Source: Mesorhizobium sp. WSM3626 (GTDB lineage Bacteria > Pseudomonadota > Alphaproteobacteria > Rhizobiales > Rhizobiaceae). From it: DNA of 64,000 bases. The stretch is from the NCBI RefSeq assembly GCF_000513935.1, contig NZ_AZUY01000012.1:1-64000 (forward strand), written 5' to 3'. Below, in pieces: positions 45,822 through 55,744 of this stretch. The position numbers were made by a program, and so were the translations under genes. The notes beneath the pieces were generated by a model, which was not told where the DNA came from, ran no database searches, and was given only the letters and a program-made list of their open reading frames with translations. Every line of letters starts with the position of its first letter. Position 1 is the first letter of the stretch.

Positions 45822-46070
45822 GTGTTCGTCTTCCACGGAAGGGGGGCCGCCTGTCCGGCTGCCGCGAAGTGTGCTTTGCGCGCAACGCCGGCTATGCCTC
45901 CGCCTGACATCCGCCACGGCGTGCTGCGCGCCGAACATGCCGGCTTCCTGCAGGCCTTGCCGCGCATTTCGGTCAATGGCCGCTACCAGAGCCTGGCCCG
46001 CATCCGCACCATGCTGTCGGGCGTGACGACGCCGCTCGCCAATGTCGGCAAGGTGCTCGTCACTGTCTGA
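45822..46070 (+). other. possible gene remnant
   Basis: An open frame of 82 codons, beginning GTG or more plausibly at ATG 45894. The second half reads like a real protein tail: HAGFLQALPRISVNGRYQSLARIRTMLSG. I do not recognise a family, and no ribosome site is clear. It may be the 3' remnant of a lost gene or a chance frame in GC-rich DNA. Confidence 0.25.
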
Positions 46071-46093
46071 CGCGCCGCCTGACCGGGCAGGGC

Positions 46094-46309
46094 TCAGCGC
46101 TTGGCCCGTGGCTCCAGCATCAGCCACTTGATGATGCCCATCGCCGGCAGCACCCAGAGCAGGCCGCTGAGCAGGAAGAACAGGAATTGCACCAGCGCGC
46201 CCGATTCCGATAGGCGGGCGACCGCGAAGATCGAGGCGACCAGTGCGTAGATGATGACCAGCGCCAATAGCAGGAACATTCCGATCAGTTTTTTCAGTCG
46301 AATGGGCAT
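46094..46309 (-). CDS. DUF2842 domain-containing small membrane protein
   Basis: 71 aa from ATG 46309. Two membrane segments (IGMFLLLALVIIYALVASIFAVARL and LVQFLFFLLSGLLWVLPAMGIIKWL) and a basic C-terminus, the DUF2842 layout of alphaproteobacteria. Divergent from ctaA, next to which homologues are often found. Function unknown. Confidence 0.85.
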   Translation of the reverse strand: MPIRLKKLIGMFLLLALVIIYALVASIFAVARLSESGALVQFLFFLLSGLLWVLPAMGIIKWLMLEPRAKR

Positions 46310-46462
46310 GGCTTGGCCTCGTTGATGGCTATCGCTTAGGCCGAACGCGAGGCACGCGCAACCCGCGACACCGGGCGCGACGGCGTGCCGCGCTGCGCGG
46401 TCTTGCCAGCGGGAGTGCGATGGTTCACCAATCCGCGACATTCAACCTGCCGGGATATATCC

Positions 46463-47554
46463 ATGGCCGCCATCACTGCCGCCGCGCCCTATCAGGCCCG
46501 CGACCGCGACCTCTATAACCGGGCACTCGTACGCGGCTGGCTGTACGTCGTGCTCCTGGTGCTGTTCGCGCTGGTGCTGGTTGGCGGCGCCACGCGGTTG
46601 ACTGAATCCGGCCTGTCGATCACCGAATGGCAGCCGATCCATGGCGTCATCCCGCCGCTCAACGACGCCGAGTGGCAGGAGGAATTCCAGCGCTATCAGC
46701 AGATCCCGCAATACACCGAGCTCAACAAGGGCATGAGCGTCGAAGCGTTCAAGTCGATCTTCTGGTGGGAATGGGCACATCGCCTGCTGGCGCGCAGCGT
46801 CGGCCTGGTCTTCGCCTTGCCGCTGCTGGTCTTCTGGGCGGCGCGCCGTATCGAGCGCGGCCTTGGGCCGAAACTGGTCGGCATTCTGTTTCTCGGCGGG
46901 CTGCAGGGAGCCATCGGCTGGTGGATGGTGGCCTCCGGCCTTGTCGACCGGGTGTCGGTGAGCCAGTACAGGCTGGCGACGCATCTCACGCTGGCGGCAC
47001 TGATCTTCACCGCGACCACGGTCGTCGCGCGCGGCCTGGCGCCGCATTCCGAGCCCGCGGCCGATCGCTCGACGCAGCGTCTGGCTGGTTTCATCGTGCT
47101 TCTGGCGCTGATCCAGATTTATCTCGGCGGCCTGGTCGCCGGTCTCGACGCCGGCATGAGCTACAACACCTGGCCGCTGATGGACGGCAGGATCATTCCA
47201 GGCGATCTGCTCGTCCTCGAGCCGGCGTGGCGCAACTTCTTCGAGAACCCGAAAACGGTGCAGTTCATTCACCGGCTTGGTGCCTATACGGTCTTTGCCG
47301 TCGCGCTCTGGCACATGATCGCCACGCGTCGGCGGCTGCCCGGCTCAACGCATGCGCGACGCGCGACACTGTTGTTTGTTCTGGTGCTGGTCCAGGCTTC
47401 GATCGGTATCGGTACGCTGTTGATGCAGGTGCCCCTGCATATGGCCCTGACCCATCAGGCCTTTGCGCTTGTCGTGCTGGGCTTTGCCGCCGCGCACTGG
47501 CGCGGCACCAAGGGCGCTTATCCCTTGCCCAACGAGATTGCCGTCGGACGCTGA
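46463..47554 (+). CDS. ctaA: heme A synthase
   Basis: Converts heme O to heme A for cytochrome c oxidase, in the inner membrane. 363 aa, eight membrane segments, the Cox15/CtaA type 2 form. Conserved: [36 protein letters not shown] with the heme-ligand His, [40 protein letters not shown] and [11 protein letters not shown]. Start at ATG 46463 (MAAITAAAP). The following 129-bp gap holds nothing evident. Confidence 0.96.
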   Translation: MAAITAAAPYQARDRDLYNRALVRGWLYVVLLVLFALVLVGGATRLTESGLSITEWQPIHGVIPPLNDAEWQEEFQRYQQIPQYTELNKGMSVEAFKSIFWWEWAHRLLARSVGLVFALPLLVFWAARRIERGLGPKLVGILFLGGLQGAIGWWMVASGLVDRVSVSQYRLATHLTLAALIFTATTVVARGLAPHSEPAADRSTQRLAGFIVLLALIQIYLGGLVAGLDAGMSYNTWPLMDGRIIPGDLLVLEPAWRNFFENPKTVQFIHRLGAYTVFAVALWHMIATRRRLPGSTHARRATLLFVLVLVQASIGIGTLLMQVPLHMALTHQAFALVVLGFAAAHWRGTKGAYPLPNEIAVGR

Positions 47555-47683
47555 GTGCGGCCAATCACATCCAGAATTCATTCGACTGCGTCGCCCTGAG
47601 CATGACAAATCCCTGGTAAGGGAGCCAGGGCAGGTCCGTAACCGATCATGGTCAACAAGCGCTCGCTTGGGCTCTTCCCCGAG

Positions 47684-48526
47684 TCAGAAACGCGCCCGCA
47701 CTGCCCGGATCGCCGCGGCGATCGACAGTTCGCGGTTCTCCTCGACCGCATTGCCGTCCTCATGATGCCAGGACGCGGACAGACAACCATAGGCGATGGC
47801 ATGGTCCAGTATTGCCGCCGGTGATTGTCCCAGCGTCCGGGAAAAGACCTCGGCCATATGCGCGATCCGCTCCGGGGCGAGGCAAAGTGCGTCGCGGTCG
47901 AGCGGATTGTAGAACATGTTGGCTGCATCAAAACCGGGATCACCGAGCACGCCCTTCGGATCGATCACCAGCCAGCCGCGCGGTCCCCGCAGGATGTTTT
48001 CGTGATGCAGATCGCCATGCAGCGGCCTGATGTCATGCGGATTGGCCAGCAGTCGATCCGCGATGGCGCCGGCCTCGACATAGGGGCTGTCACCACCGAT
48101 GCCACGATCGGTTGCGGCTTTCTTGAAGAGGCTGGCGAACCGCTCCCTGAGCGGCTGAAGCTCGGACGGGTAGGGGTGATCAGATGGCGAAAACAATTTC
48201 GCCATCACATCCGCCGCGATGGCGGTCGCTGCATTGTCGCCTTGTTCGACGAGAACTTGCGACAGAAGTGTGTCCCCGCCATATTCGAGCAGCATGGAAT
48301 GCCCGTCACGGCCGAGAAGCCGCACCGCGCCTTCGCCGCGCCGCCAGGCAAGGAAATGCTCGCCGCGCAACTCGTCGGCAACGTCGTCGAACGGCTTCAG
48401 TGCCTTCACGATGGCTGGTGAGCCGTCCTCGAGCCGCACCTTCCAGATGCGGCTCGAAAAGGTCTCGGCAATGAGTTCGGGTTCGCTGACTTTCCAGCGC
48501 GGTGGAAAGGCCGGCGCGTTCGTCAC
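47684..48526 (-). CDS. aminoglycoside/hydroxyurea phosphotransferase family protein
   Basis: 280 aa of the APH(6)/HUR kinase family. Nucleotide-lysine region AIVKALKPFDD, hinge LLEYGGDTLL, catalytic loop PLHGDLHHENILRG with Asp and Asn, and metal-binding WLVIDPKGVLGDPGFDAANMFYNP. In other bacteria these phosphorylate streptomycin or related compounds; a chromosomal copy downstream of argC suggests a different native substrate. It starts with GTG overlapping the argC stop by 4 nt. Confidence 0.88.
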   Translation of the reverse strand: MTNAPAFPPRWKVSEPELIAETFSSRIWKVRLEDGSPAIVKALKPFDDVADELRGEHFLAWRRGEGAVRLLGRDGHSMLLEYGGDTLLSQVLVEQGDNAATAIAADVMAKLFSPSDHPYPSELQPLRERFASLFKKAATDRGIGGDSPYVEAGAIADRLLANPHDIRPLHGDLHHENILRGPRGWLVIDPKGVLGDPGFDAANMFYNPLDRDALCLAPERIAHMAEVFSRTLGQSPAAILDHAIAYGCLSASWHHEDGNAVEENRELSIAAAIRAVRARF

Positions 48527-49449
48527 AGACCGAGCATCAGGTCCATGTTCTGGACGGCTGCACCGGAAGCCCCCTTGCCGAGATTGTCGTAGACCGCCAG
48601 CAGCAGCGCCTGAGCTCTGCCGTCGTTGGCAAAGACATAGACCTTCATGCGGTTGGTGCCGTTGTAGACCTCCGGATCGATGTCAGGCACGCGCTCCAGA
48701 TGCGCATAGGGAGCCACCTCGACCACACCGCCCTTGATCGCGGCGAAATGGTCCGCAATGGCGGCGTGAAGTTCGGCACCTGTCGGTACGCGGTCGAGGC
48801 CACCGAGTTGCAACGGCACAACCGTGATCATGCCTTGCGCGAAATTGCCCACCGCCGGCTGCATGATCGGATCGTGCGACAGCTTCGCATAGGCCTTCAA
48901 TTCCGGCACGTGCTTGTGCTGCAGGGTCAGGCCATAGGGCAGGAACTCCGAGGCGTCCTCGCCCTTGGCGACGTAGTCCTCGATCATCGGGCGCCCGCCG
49001 CCCGAATAACCCGTAATGCCGTTGACCGAGATCGGGAAATTGGCCGGCAGCAGGCCTGCGGCGACCAGTGGCCTGAGCGTCGCGATCGGCCCCTGCGGCC
49101 AGCAGCCGGGATTGGCGACGCGCTTGGCCGTGGCGATCTTCTTCGCCTGCTCCTTGTCCAATTCGGCGAAGCCATATTCCCAGCCTTCCGCCACGCGATG
49201 CGCCGTCGACGCATCGATGACCTTGGTGGTGTCGTTGGCGATCAGCGAGACGCTTTCCTTGGCCGCATCGTCGGGCAAGCACAGGATCGCGATATCGGCG
49301 GCGTTGAGGAATTCGGCGCGCGCGGCCGTTTCCTTGCGGCGCTCGACCGGAATGGAAATGATCTCCAGATCGCCGCGCTCGGCAAGCAGCGCCCGGATCT
49401 GGAGGCCGGTGGTGCCGTGCTCGCCGTCGATGAAGATTTTCGGTTTCAT
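48523..49449 (-). CDS. argC: N-acetyl-gamma-glutamyl-phosphate reductase
   Basis: Third step of arginine synthesis: NADPH reduction of N-acetylglutamyl-phosphate. 308 aa, the shorter type 2 form. N-terminal KIFIDGEHGTTGLQIRALLA, catalytic Cys116 in VANPGCWPQGP, GITGYSGGGRPMIEDY, and the late NGTNRMKVYVFANDGRAQALLLAV. Thirty bases downstream of speB and coupled to the phosphotransferase gene behind it. Confidence 0.97.
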   Translation of the reverse strand: MKPKIFIDGEHGTTGLQIRALLAERGDLEIISIPVERRKETAARAEFLNAADIAILCLPDDAAKESVSLIANDTTKVIDASTAHRVAEGWEYGFAELDKEQAKKIATAKRVANPGCWPQGPIATLRPLVAAGLLPANFPISVNGITGYSGGGRPMIEDYVAKGEDASEFLPYGLTLQHKHVPELKAYAKLSHDPIMQPAVGNFAQGMITVVPLQLGGLDRVPTGAELHAAIADHFAAIKGGVVEVAPYAHLERVPDIDPEVYNGTNRMKVYVFANDGRAQALLLAVYDNLGKGASGAAVQNMDLMLGL

Positions 49450-49479
49450 TGCCTGATCAAATTCCCTGATATCTCAAGA

Positions 49480-50487
49480 CTATATGCCGTTGCCATGATT
49501 GACCGCGGCGCCATTGTGGTCGCCGCTGTTCAGCTCATCGAGCCGGGCCTTTCGCTCTGCCAGCAGGCCGAGATACTGCATGGCCACCATCGAACCGGCG
49601 ATCGCCGTTATATCGGCGTGATCATAGGCCGGCGCAACCTCCACGACATCGGCACCGACAATATCGACCTGGTTGAGCTGACGCAGCGTCGAAAGGATCT
49701 TCGCTGACGACGGCCCCCCCGAAACCGGTGTGCCGGTTCCCGGCGCATAGGCCGGATCGAGGCAGTCGATGTCGAAGGTCAGATAGGTCTTCCTGCCCCC
49801 GGTGCGATCAACGATGGCATAGGCGATGTCGGAGGCGCGCATTTCCTCGATTTCATGACCATGCAGGATCTTGATGCCGAACGTGTCGGGCGCATGGGTG
49901 CGGATGCCGATCTGGATCGAGCGGTCGGGATCGATGATGCCTTCCTTGACCGCGCGGCCGACGAAGGACCCATGATCGATGCGCTTGCCGTCATCGGGCC
50001 ATGTGTCCTGGTGGGCGTCGAACTGCACCAAGGCGAGCGGCCCGTGGATGGCGGCGTGCGCCTTTAGCAGCGGCCAGGTGACGAAATGGTCGCCGCCGAG
50101 CGTCAGCAGGAAGGCACCGGATTTCAGGATCTTGGCCGCCTCGCGCTCGATCGTGCCGGGCGTCTTCTGATGGTTTCCCGAGTCGAGCAGGCAGTCGCCA
50201 TAATCGACCACGGCGAGGTGCTCGAACAGATCGCGTGAAAACGGGTATTGCGGGTCGTTGTCGAGGATCGCCGAGGCGCGGCGGATCGCCTGCGGCCCGA
50301 ACCGGGCACCCGGCCGGTTGGTGACGGCGGCATCGAAGGGAATGCCCCACACCACCGCATCCGCGCCCCTCACGTCCTTGGTGTATTTGCGCCGCATGAA
50401 AGACAGCGCGCCGGAATAGGTCGGCTCAAGGGCGCCACCCGTTTTGGAGCGGGTGGTGAAGGCATGGTCGATGTTCTTGGTCGCCAT
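49480..50487 (-). CDS. speB: agmatinase / ureohydrolase family
   Basis: Dinuclear manganese hydrolase of guanidino compounds; agmatinase (agmatine to putrescine and urea) is most likely. 335 aa. Metal-ligand motifs are all present: LTLGGDHFVTWPL, VQFDAHQDTW with its aspartates and His, and TFDIDCLDPAYAPGTGTPVSGG. The family order speB-argC is seen in other rhizobia. Guanidinobutyrase cannot be excluded from sequence alone. Confidence 0.9.
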   Translation of the reverse strand: MATKNIDHAFTTRSKTGGALEPTYSGALSFMRRKYTKDVRGADAVVWGIPFDAAVTNRPGARFGPQAIRRASAILDNDPQYPFSRDLFEHLAVVDYGDCLLDSGNHQKTPGTIEREAAKILKSGAFLLTLGGDHFVTWPLLKAHAAIHGPLALVQFDAHQDTWPDDGKRIDHGSFVGRAVKEGIIDPDRSIQIGIRTHAPDTFGIKILHGHEIEEMRASDIAYAIVDRTGGRKTYLTFDIDCLDPAYAPGTGTPVSGGPSSAKILSTLRQLNQVDIVGADVVEVAPAYDHADITAIAGSMVAMQYLGLLAERKARLDELNSGDHNGAAVNHGNGI

Positions 50488-50610
50488 TACTGGTCCTCGT
50501 TTTCATCGGGGTGCAACAACTACAAAACCGGCATGGAAGATGCCAGTCACAGCTTGGGGAGACGAAACCGTGCCGCGCGGGTGCCACGGCAAGACAGGAT
50601 TTGTATCATC

Positions 50611-51819
50611 ATGACGCAGACCGCGTTTCTTAATCCGTCGGATGCCGTGGTGTCGACCCACGCCGGCACGATCGCCGGCGATCGCTTCCAGGTTCTCGAT
50701 TCGTGGCGCGGCATCTGCGCGTTGCTGGTGACGCTGTTTCATTTCCCGACCGCCTCGGCGATCTCGCAGAGCAGCTTTATCGGTTCGTCCTATCTTTTCG
50801 TCGATCTCTTCTTTGTCCTTTCCGGCTTTGTCATCGCCTCGAGCTATGCCAATCGGCTGGGCCGGCCGGGAGAGGTTATCCGCTTTGCGCTGGTCCGTTT
50901 CGGCCGCATCTACCCGCTGCATCTGGTCATGCTTGCCGCCTTTGCCGCCTTCGAGCTGTTGCGGCTGGTGCTGCCGCAATTGCATGGCACGGGGGCAGCT
51001 CCCTTCACCTGCGACTTCGACCTCAAGAGCTTGGCTGCCAATCTCCTTTTGCTGCAAGGTGTCGGCTTTGAGGATCGGTTGACGTGGAACGCGCCAAGCT
51101 GGAGCATTTCGGCCGGGTTTTTTGCCTGTCTCCTGTTTGCCGGCGTGGTCTTCGTCGCCGGCGCGCGCGCCTGGATATGGTTTGTCGCCGCCGCCGTCAC
51201 CGCGCCGCTGTTCCTGCTCGGCTTCTCCACGCATCATATGGATGTGTCCTATGATTTCGGCTTCATCCGCTGCCTCTACGGCTTCTCGCTCGGCGCCCTG
51301 TTGGCCTGGTTTCAGCATGATTCCATTGCAGGGGCGCGACAGGCCTTGCTCGCAAACGGCCCGCGGATGAGCTGGACTCTTGCCGAAATCGTCATGGTGG
51401 CCGTTATCGTTCTCTTTGTCTCGCTGGCGGGCGACAACGACGCCGGCATTGCCGCGCCCCTGGTGTTCGCCCTGGCGCTGTTTCTCTTCGCCCATGAAGG
51501 CGGCTGGATCAGCGCGTTGCTCAGGACGCCGTTCATGCTGACGCTCGGCGCGCTGTCCTATTCGATCTACATGGTCCACATCTTCGTCCAGGCGCGCCTG
51601 ATCAATGTCGCCGGGCTCGTCGAGCGCAAACTCGGCCTCGGCTTGATTGGCGACATAGTACTGCGTGGCGAGCCCGCGACCGGCTTTGGCGCCGGATGGA
51701 CAGGGACTGTGGCGATCGTCGTCATGCTCGCCGCCACCATCGCCGTGTCGTGGGTCACATTGCGCCTGGTCGAAATGCCTGCAATGGCTTGGTTCCGCCG
51801 GCTGTCGAAGCGCATCTGA
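50611..51819 (+). CDS. acyltransferase family 3 membrane protein (OafA-like)
   Basis: 402 aa with about ten membrane segments, adding acetyl or other acyl groups to surface sugars. Signature: FQVLDSWRGICALLVTLFHF with the essential His, SYLFVDLFFVLSGFVIASSYANRL, and RFGRIYPLHLVML. Start at ATG 50611. Isolated gene between speB and the phosphodiesterase; acceptor glycan unknown. Might decorate the polysaccharide made by the 34-39 kb locus, though nothing links them. Confidence 0.9.
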   Translation: MTQTAFLNPSDAVVSTHAGTIAGDRFQVLDSWRGICALLVTLFHFPTASAISQSSFIGSSYLFVDLFFVLSGFVIASSYANRLGRPGEVIRFALVRFGRIYPLHLVMLAAFAAFELLRLVLPQLHGTGAAPFTCDFDLKSLAANLLLLQGVGFEDRLTWNAPSWSISAGFFACLLFAGVVFVAGARAWIWFVAAAVTAPLFLLGFSTHHMDVSYDFGFIRCLYGFSLGALLAWFQHDSIAGARQALLANGPRMSWTLAEIVMVAVIVLFVSLAGDNDAGIAAPLVFALALFLFAHEGGWISALLRTPFMLTLGALSYSIYMVHIFVQARLINVAGLVERKLGLGLIGDIVLRGEPATGFGAGWTGTVAIVVMLAATIAVSWVTLRLVEMPAMAWFRRLSKRI

Positions 51820-51899
51820 CGCGCTTTAGCCGGCTTCGTTCACCTGGATGTCACCGATGTCGCCTATCCCCGGCTCGATCCGGCAAGGAGCGATTCTCG

Positions 51900-52958
51900 A
51901 TGCGGACGATCTGGCTGAGCCTTCTGCTTTCCACCGCGCTGGCAGCCGCCTCCGGTCAGGCCTTCGCCGGCGAAACTCGCGCCAGGCAGATCCTCGACCG
52001 CTTCGAACATGCCAACCAGTGGCGCGACCATGTCATGGTGGCTGCCCATCGCGCCGGCAGCATGCAGGCCGGCAAGACGCTCTATGCGGAAAACTCGCTT
52101 GCCGCCGTGGAAGGCTCGATCGCGATCGGCGCCGAAATCGTCGAGGTCGATATCCGGCGCTCGAAGGACGGCGAGTTCATCGTCATGCATGACAGCTGGC
52201 TGGACCGCACGACCACCTGCAAGGGCGAGGTCCTCAACTACTCGCTGGCCGAACTGAAGAGATGCCGGCTGGTGATCGAGGGCACCCATGCCGTCACCAA
52301 CGAGACCGTCTCGACGTTGCGCGAGATGCTGATGGCGACAAGGGACAGGATCCTCATCAATCTCGACAACAAGCTCGAAGTCGGCGACCTCCCGGGCATG
52401 ATCGCGGTGGCTCGGGATCTTGGTATGGCCGAGCAAGTCATCGTCAAGGAAAACCTGTGGAATCAGAACAGGATCACCACGGTGAGGGCCGCAATGGCCG
52501 CGGCAGGCGATGGCTTCCAGTTCATGCCGATCATCGCCGATGACGCGGTGCATGACGCCGGCTTCGCCTCGACGGTCGACCATGCTTTCGCGCCGCGCGC
52601 GATCGAGCTGATCAACTGGCGGGCGGGCGCCGAGACGTTGACCGAAACCGGCGGGTCGCTGTTCAGCACCCGCATGCGCGCCGAGGCGGTGAGGGGCGAC
52701 TGGCATATCTGGGCCGACACCTACGCCATCGTCAACAAACCGGGCGGCTTCCTCGCTGGCGGCAGTGGTGATGAACTGGCGGTCCAGGCCAGCCTGCCGC
52801 GCGAAGCCTGGGGCTTCTGGGCCGACCGCGGCGCCACCATCATCCAGACTGACGAGCCGAAGGCAGCGATCGGCTGGCTGGCTGCGAATGGTTATCGCGT
52901 GCCTTATGCCGGCGAGAAGCGGCCGAAAGAACCGGCGCATACAGCCAGCATCAATTAG
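51900..52958 (+). CDS. exported glycerophosphodiester phosphodiesterase family protein
   Basis: 352 aa with a signal peptide (MRTIWLSLLLSTALAAASGQAFA). GDPD fold: MVAAHRAGSMQAGKTLYAENS (catalytic His-Arg), EVDIRRSKDGEFIVMHDSWLDRTT with the acidic metal residues and second His. AAGGAG 9 bases before the ATG. Cleaves glycerophosphodiesters in the periplasm; the exact substrate is unknown. A bidirectional terminator lies 107 bp beyond. Confidence 0.9.
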   Translation: MRTIWLSLLLSTALAAASGQAFAGETRARQILDRFEHANQWRDHVMVAAHRAGSMQAGKTLYAENSLAAVEGSIAIGAEIVEVDIRRSKDGEFIVMHDSWLDRTTTCKGEVLNYSLAELKRCRLVIEGTHAVTNETVSTLREMLMATRDRILINLDNKLEVGDLPGMIAVARDLGMAEQVIVKENLWNQNRITTVRAAMAAAGDGFQFMPIIADDAVHDAGFASTVDHAFAPRAIELINWRAGAETLTETGGSLFSTRMRAEAVRGDWHIWADTYAIVNKPGGFLAGGSGDELAVQASLPREAWGFWADRGATIIQTDEPKAAIGWLAANGYRVPYAGEKRPKEPAHTASIN

Positions 52959-53064
52959 GAGTGGCGGCTGAAGCTGCCGCTCTCCCTCTCTCGTGAGTTG
53001 CCCGGCAGTTCGGAGGGGCGCTGTCCCACACCTGTCGATCCATCAAATCTGTAGCCCAAAAGCA

Positions 53065-53092
53065 AAAAAGGCCGCCCGGAGGCGGCCTTTTT
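53065..53092. terminator. bidirectional terminator between the phosphodiesterase and rpsI
   Basis: AAAAAGGCCGCC (53065-53076), loop CGGA, GGCGGCCTTTTT (53081-53092). A- and T-tracts on both sides make it functional for the + strand gene ending at 52958 and the minus-strand rpsI ending at 53114. Confidence 0.93.
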
Positions 53093-53113
53093 CGATATCG
53101 GAGTTCGAAACGC

Positions 53114-53596
53114 TTAGCGCTTCGAGAACTGGAAGGAGCGACGGGCCTTGGCCTTGCCGTACTTCTTGCGCTCGACGACGCGGCTGTCGCGGGTCAGGAA
53201 GCCGCCCTTCTTGAGCACGGCACGCAGCGCCGGCTCGTAGTAGGTCAGCGCCTTGGAGATGCCGTGACGCACGGCACCGGCCTGACCGGACAAGCCGCCG
53301 CCGACGACGGTGGCGACGATGTCGTACTGGCCCGAACGGTTGGAGGCGATGATCGGCTGGTTGAGGATCATCTGCAGGACCGGACGCGCGAAATAGGTCG
53401 CGAATTCCTTGTCATTGACGACGATCTTGCCGGAACCCGGCTTCACCCAGACGCGCGCGATGGCGTTCTTGCGCTTGCCGGTGGCATAGGCGCGGCCCGA
53501 CTTGTCGAGCTTCTGGACGTGGACGGGAGCCGCGGCCTGCGTGTTCGTGTTGCCGGTGGCGGCGCCCAGTTCTGCGAGCGAGGAAAGCTCAGCCAT
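53114..53596 (-). CDS. rpsI: 30S ribosomal protein S9
   Basis: 160 aa. C-terminal S9 domain with [40 protein letters not shown] and the invariant end [18 protein letters not shown], whose tail reaches the ribosomal P site. An N-terminal extension of about 30 residues is typical of Rhizobiales. One base after rplM, so the two are co-transcribed. Confidence 0.98.
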   Translation of the reverse strand: MAELSSLAELGAATGNTNTQAAAPVHVQKLDKSGRAYATGKRKNAIARVWVKPGSGKIVVNDKEFATYFARPVLQMILNQPIIASNRSGQYDIVATVVGGGLSGQAGAVRHGISKALTYYEPALRAVLKKGGFLTRDSRVVERKKYGKAKARRSFQFSKR

Positions 53597-53597
53597 C

Positions 53598-54062
53598 TTA
53601 TGCGACCTTCTTGTTCTTGGAATTCAGCTTGGCCACGTCGAGAACTTCTGGCTGCTGGGCGACATGCGGATGCTCCGCGCCTGCATAAACGCGCAGGTTC
53701 TTCATCTGGCGACGGCCGAGCGGACCACGCGGAACCATGCGCTCAACGGCCTTCTCGACGACACGCTCGGGGAAACGGCCCTCGAGCAGCTGGCGCGCGG
53801 TGCGCTCCTTGATGCCGCCGGGGTGGCCGGTGTGCCAGTAATAGACCTTGTCGGTGAACTTCTTGCCGGTGAACACCACCTTGTCGGCATTGATGACGAT
53901 GACATTGTCGCCGTCGTCGACATGCGGGGTGAAGGTCGGCTTGTGCTTGCCGCGAAGATGATTGGCGATGACAGTGGCAAGACGGCCGACGACGAGACCC
54001 TCGGCGTCGATCAGGATCCACTTCTTCACCACATCCGCAGGCTTCTGCGAAAAGGTTGTCAT
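53598..54062 (-). CDS. rplM: 50S ribosomal protein L13
   Basis: 154 aa. [20 protein letters not shown] at the start, [50 protein letters not shown] and the late [21 protein letters not shown]. First gene of the rplM-rpsI operon. Confidence 0.98.
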   Translation of the reverse strand: MTTFSQKPADVVKKWILIDAEGLVVGRLATVIANHLRGKHKPTFTPHVDDGDNVIVINADKVVFTGKKFTDKVYYWHTGHPGGIKERTARQLLEGRFPERVVEKAVERMVPRGPLGRRQMKNLRVYAGAEHPHVAQQPEVLDVAKLNSKNKKVA

Positions 54063-54149
54063 GTTTTCTGCTCTCGGTTTTGACCTTCAGGAGGGAAGGC
54101 GTTTCTTGTTGCTTGGATTGGCGAAAGACGTTTGTCCCCAGCCAATAAC

Positions 54150-54173
54150 AAAACGGCGGCCTTTGCGGGCCGC
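54150..54173 (-). terminator. terminator behind the thioesterase gene
   Basis: On the minus strand GCGGCC (54173-54168), loop CGCAAA, GGCCGC (54161-54156), then CGTTTTGTT. It lies about 105 bp after the thioesterase stop and 94 bp before the rplM start. It could also work as a leader hairpin for rplM. Confidence 0.65.
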
Positions 54174-54277
54174 TGCTTCGTGAGGGCTTATAGGCGAGCG
54201 GAGTGACCGCGTCAAGGCAGCGGGAAAGTCCTATTGTACAGAAAATGCTGTAGAAACAATAGGTTGGTCTAAAGGTA

Positions 54278-54742
54278 TTATTTTACCACATCAGTGGCGC
54301 GCTGCGGCGGGATCGAATAGGTACCCGTGGCATGCGCGATTGTGTGTCCATCCGGGCCGGCGACGATGTCGATGTCGAACACCATCAGGCTCTTTCCCAG
54401 CTTCAGGATGCGGCAATGACCATCGATCGGACCGGCCTCGGCCTTGCGTACGAAGTTGATGTCGAGGTTGACGGTAACAGAAAGCGCGTCCGGCCCGGCG
54501 TGGGAAAGCACACAGACATATCCGCCAATGTCGGCCAGCGTGAACAGCGATGGACCGGATACAGTTCCGCCAGGACGCAGGTGCCGCTCGCCAGCGTTGA
54601 GCCGCACAATGCAGCCGCCTGGGAACACGTCGATTGCCTCGTAATATTTGAACTGTTCGTTGAGTTGCGGATAGACGGTCTCCATCAGCACATTGACTTG
54701 CGCTGCGGTCAGCACGGGCTTGAGATTGTTCTGGGCGGGCAT
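54278..54742 (-). CDS. PaaI/hotdog-fold thioesterase family protein
   Basis: 154 aa hotdog-fold protein. GGCIVRLNAGERHLRPGGTVSGPSLFTLADIGGYV carries the PaaI-like active-site region, and VTVNLDINFVRKAEAG the following strands. Acyl-CoA hydrolase activity is probable; substrate unknown. Divergent from the enoyl-CoA hydratase operon (167 bp shared region). Confidence 0.9.
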   Translation of the reverse strand: MPAQNNLKPVLTAAQVNVLMETVYPQLNEQFKYYEAIDVFPGGCIVRLNAGERHLRPGGTVSGPSLFTLADIGGYVCVLSHAGPDALSVTVNLDINFVRKAEAGPIDGHCRILKLGKSLMVFDIDIVAGPDGHTIAHATGTYSIPPQRATDVVK

Positions 54743-54909
54743 GTCGGCCTCTCGTTTTGCGCCAAGCCTGTATGAACGCAGCGCGGCATTTCTGGCAACA
54801 CCTTCATCCCCGGCGCAAGCGATCCTGGCGCAAGCGATGGGTGTTGGACGAAAGCCGATCCGATATTAGATACTCTGCCAGCACGACCGGAATCGCGGAG
54901 ACCTTAGCC

Positions 54910-55734
54910 ATGGCCGAAATCCTTGCCATCAAGCCTGCTGCCGCCGACGAGGGCCCGGTCACGACGAGGCTGGATAAGGGCGTGCTGCGCCTGACGCTCG
55001 CCAATCCGCCCGCCAACGCCCTGTCGCTGGCTGTGATGGCGGCGCTGACGGCGGAACTCGACCGCGCCAAGGCCGACAAAGCCGTTCGCGTCATTGTGTT
55101 GTCGGCGGCCGGCAAGGTGTTCTGCGCCGGCCACGACCTCAAGGAAATGACCGCGCGGCGCGCCGACGCCGATCGCGGCAAGGCCTTCTTCGAAGAGACG
55201 TTTGCCGCTTGTGCGACCCTGATGCAGACCATCGTGCGCCATCCCCTGCCTGTCATCGCCGAGGTCGACGGCCTGGCGACAGCCGCCGGCCTGCAACTGG
55301 TCGCCAGCTGCGACCTCGCGATCGCCTCGCATGAGGCGACCTTCTGCACGCCGGGCGTCAATATCGGCCTGTTCTGTTCGACGCCGATGGTGGCGCTGTC
55401 GCGCAACGTCTCGCGCAAACAGGCGATGGAGATGCTGTTGACCGGCGAGACGATCGACGCGGCAACGGCAAAGGAATTCGGCCTCGTCAACCGCGTCGTG
55501 CCGCGCGAGTACCTGAACCAGATTGTCACCAAATACGCCCAAACCATTGCTTCCAAATCCTCCTTGGTGGTGAAGACCGGCAAGGAAGCTTTTTACGCGC
55601 AGGCCGAGATGGGCTTGGCGGATGCCTATGCCTATACCGGCCGCGTCATGGTCGAGAACATGCTCGCGCGGGACGCGGAAGAGGGCATTGGTGCTTTCAT
55701 CGGCAAGCGCAAGCCGGAATGGACGGACGAATAG
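54910..55734 (+). CDS. enoyl-CoA hydratase family protein
   Basis: 274 aa crotonase. ANPPANALSLAVMAAL, oxyanion-hole motifs AAGKVFCAGHDLKEM and EVDGLATAAGLQLVASCDLAIAS, and TFCTPGVNIGLFCSTPMVALSRNV. The usual second catalytic Glu region here reads CTPGVNIG without Glu, as in ECHDC3-like members, so hydratase activity may be altered. First of a four-gene run continuing with VOC, ATPase and CoA-binding genes. Start ATG 54910. Confidence 0.9.
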   Translation: MAEILAIKPAAADEGPVTTRLDKGVLRLTLANPPANALSLAVMAALTAELDRAKADKAVRVIVLSAAGKVFCAGHDLKEMTARRADADRGKAFFEETFAACATLMQTIVRHPLPVIAEVDGLATAAGLQLVASCDLAIASHEATFCTPGVNIGLFCSTPMVALSRNVSRKQAMEMLLTGETIDAATAKEFGLVNRVVPREYLNQIVTKYAQTIASKSSLVVKTGKEAFYAQAEMGLADAYAYTGRVMVENMLARDAEEGIGAFIGKRKPEWTDE

Positions 55735-55744
55735 GACCAGGATC

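Noticed and set aside
47684..48526. Acquired antibiotic resistance gene
   Set aside because: The kinase belongs to the aminoglycoside phosphotransferase family but lies in the speB-argC operon with coupled translation and ordinary composition, so it looks native rather than imported.
54150..54173. An L13-binding autoregulatory leader before rplM
   Set aside because: The hairpin is better explained as the end of the upstream thioesterase transcript; its T-run follows on the minus strand as in a terminator.
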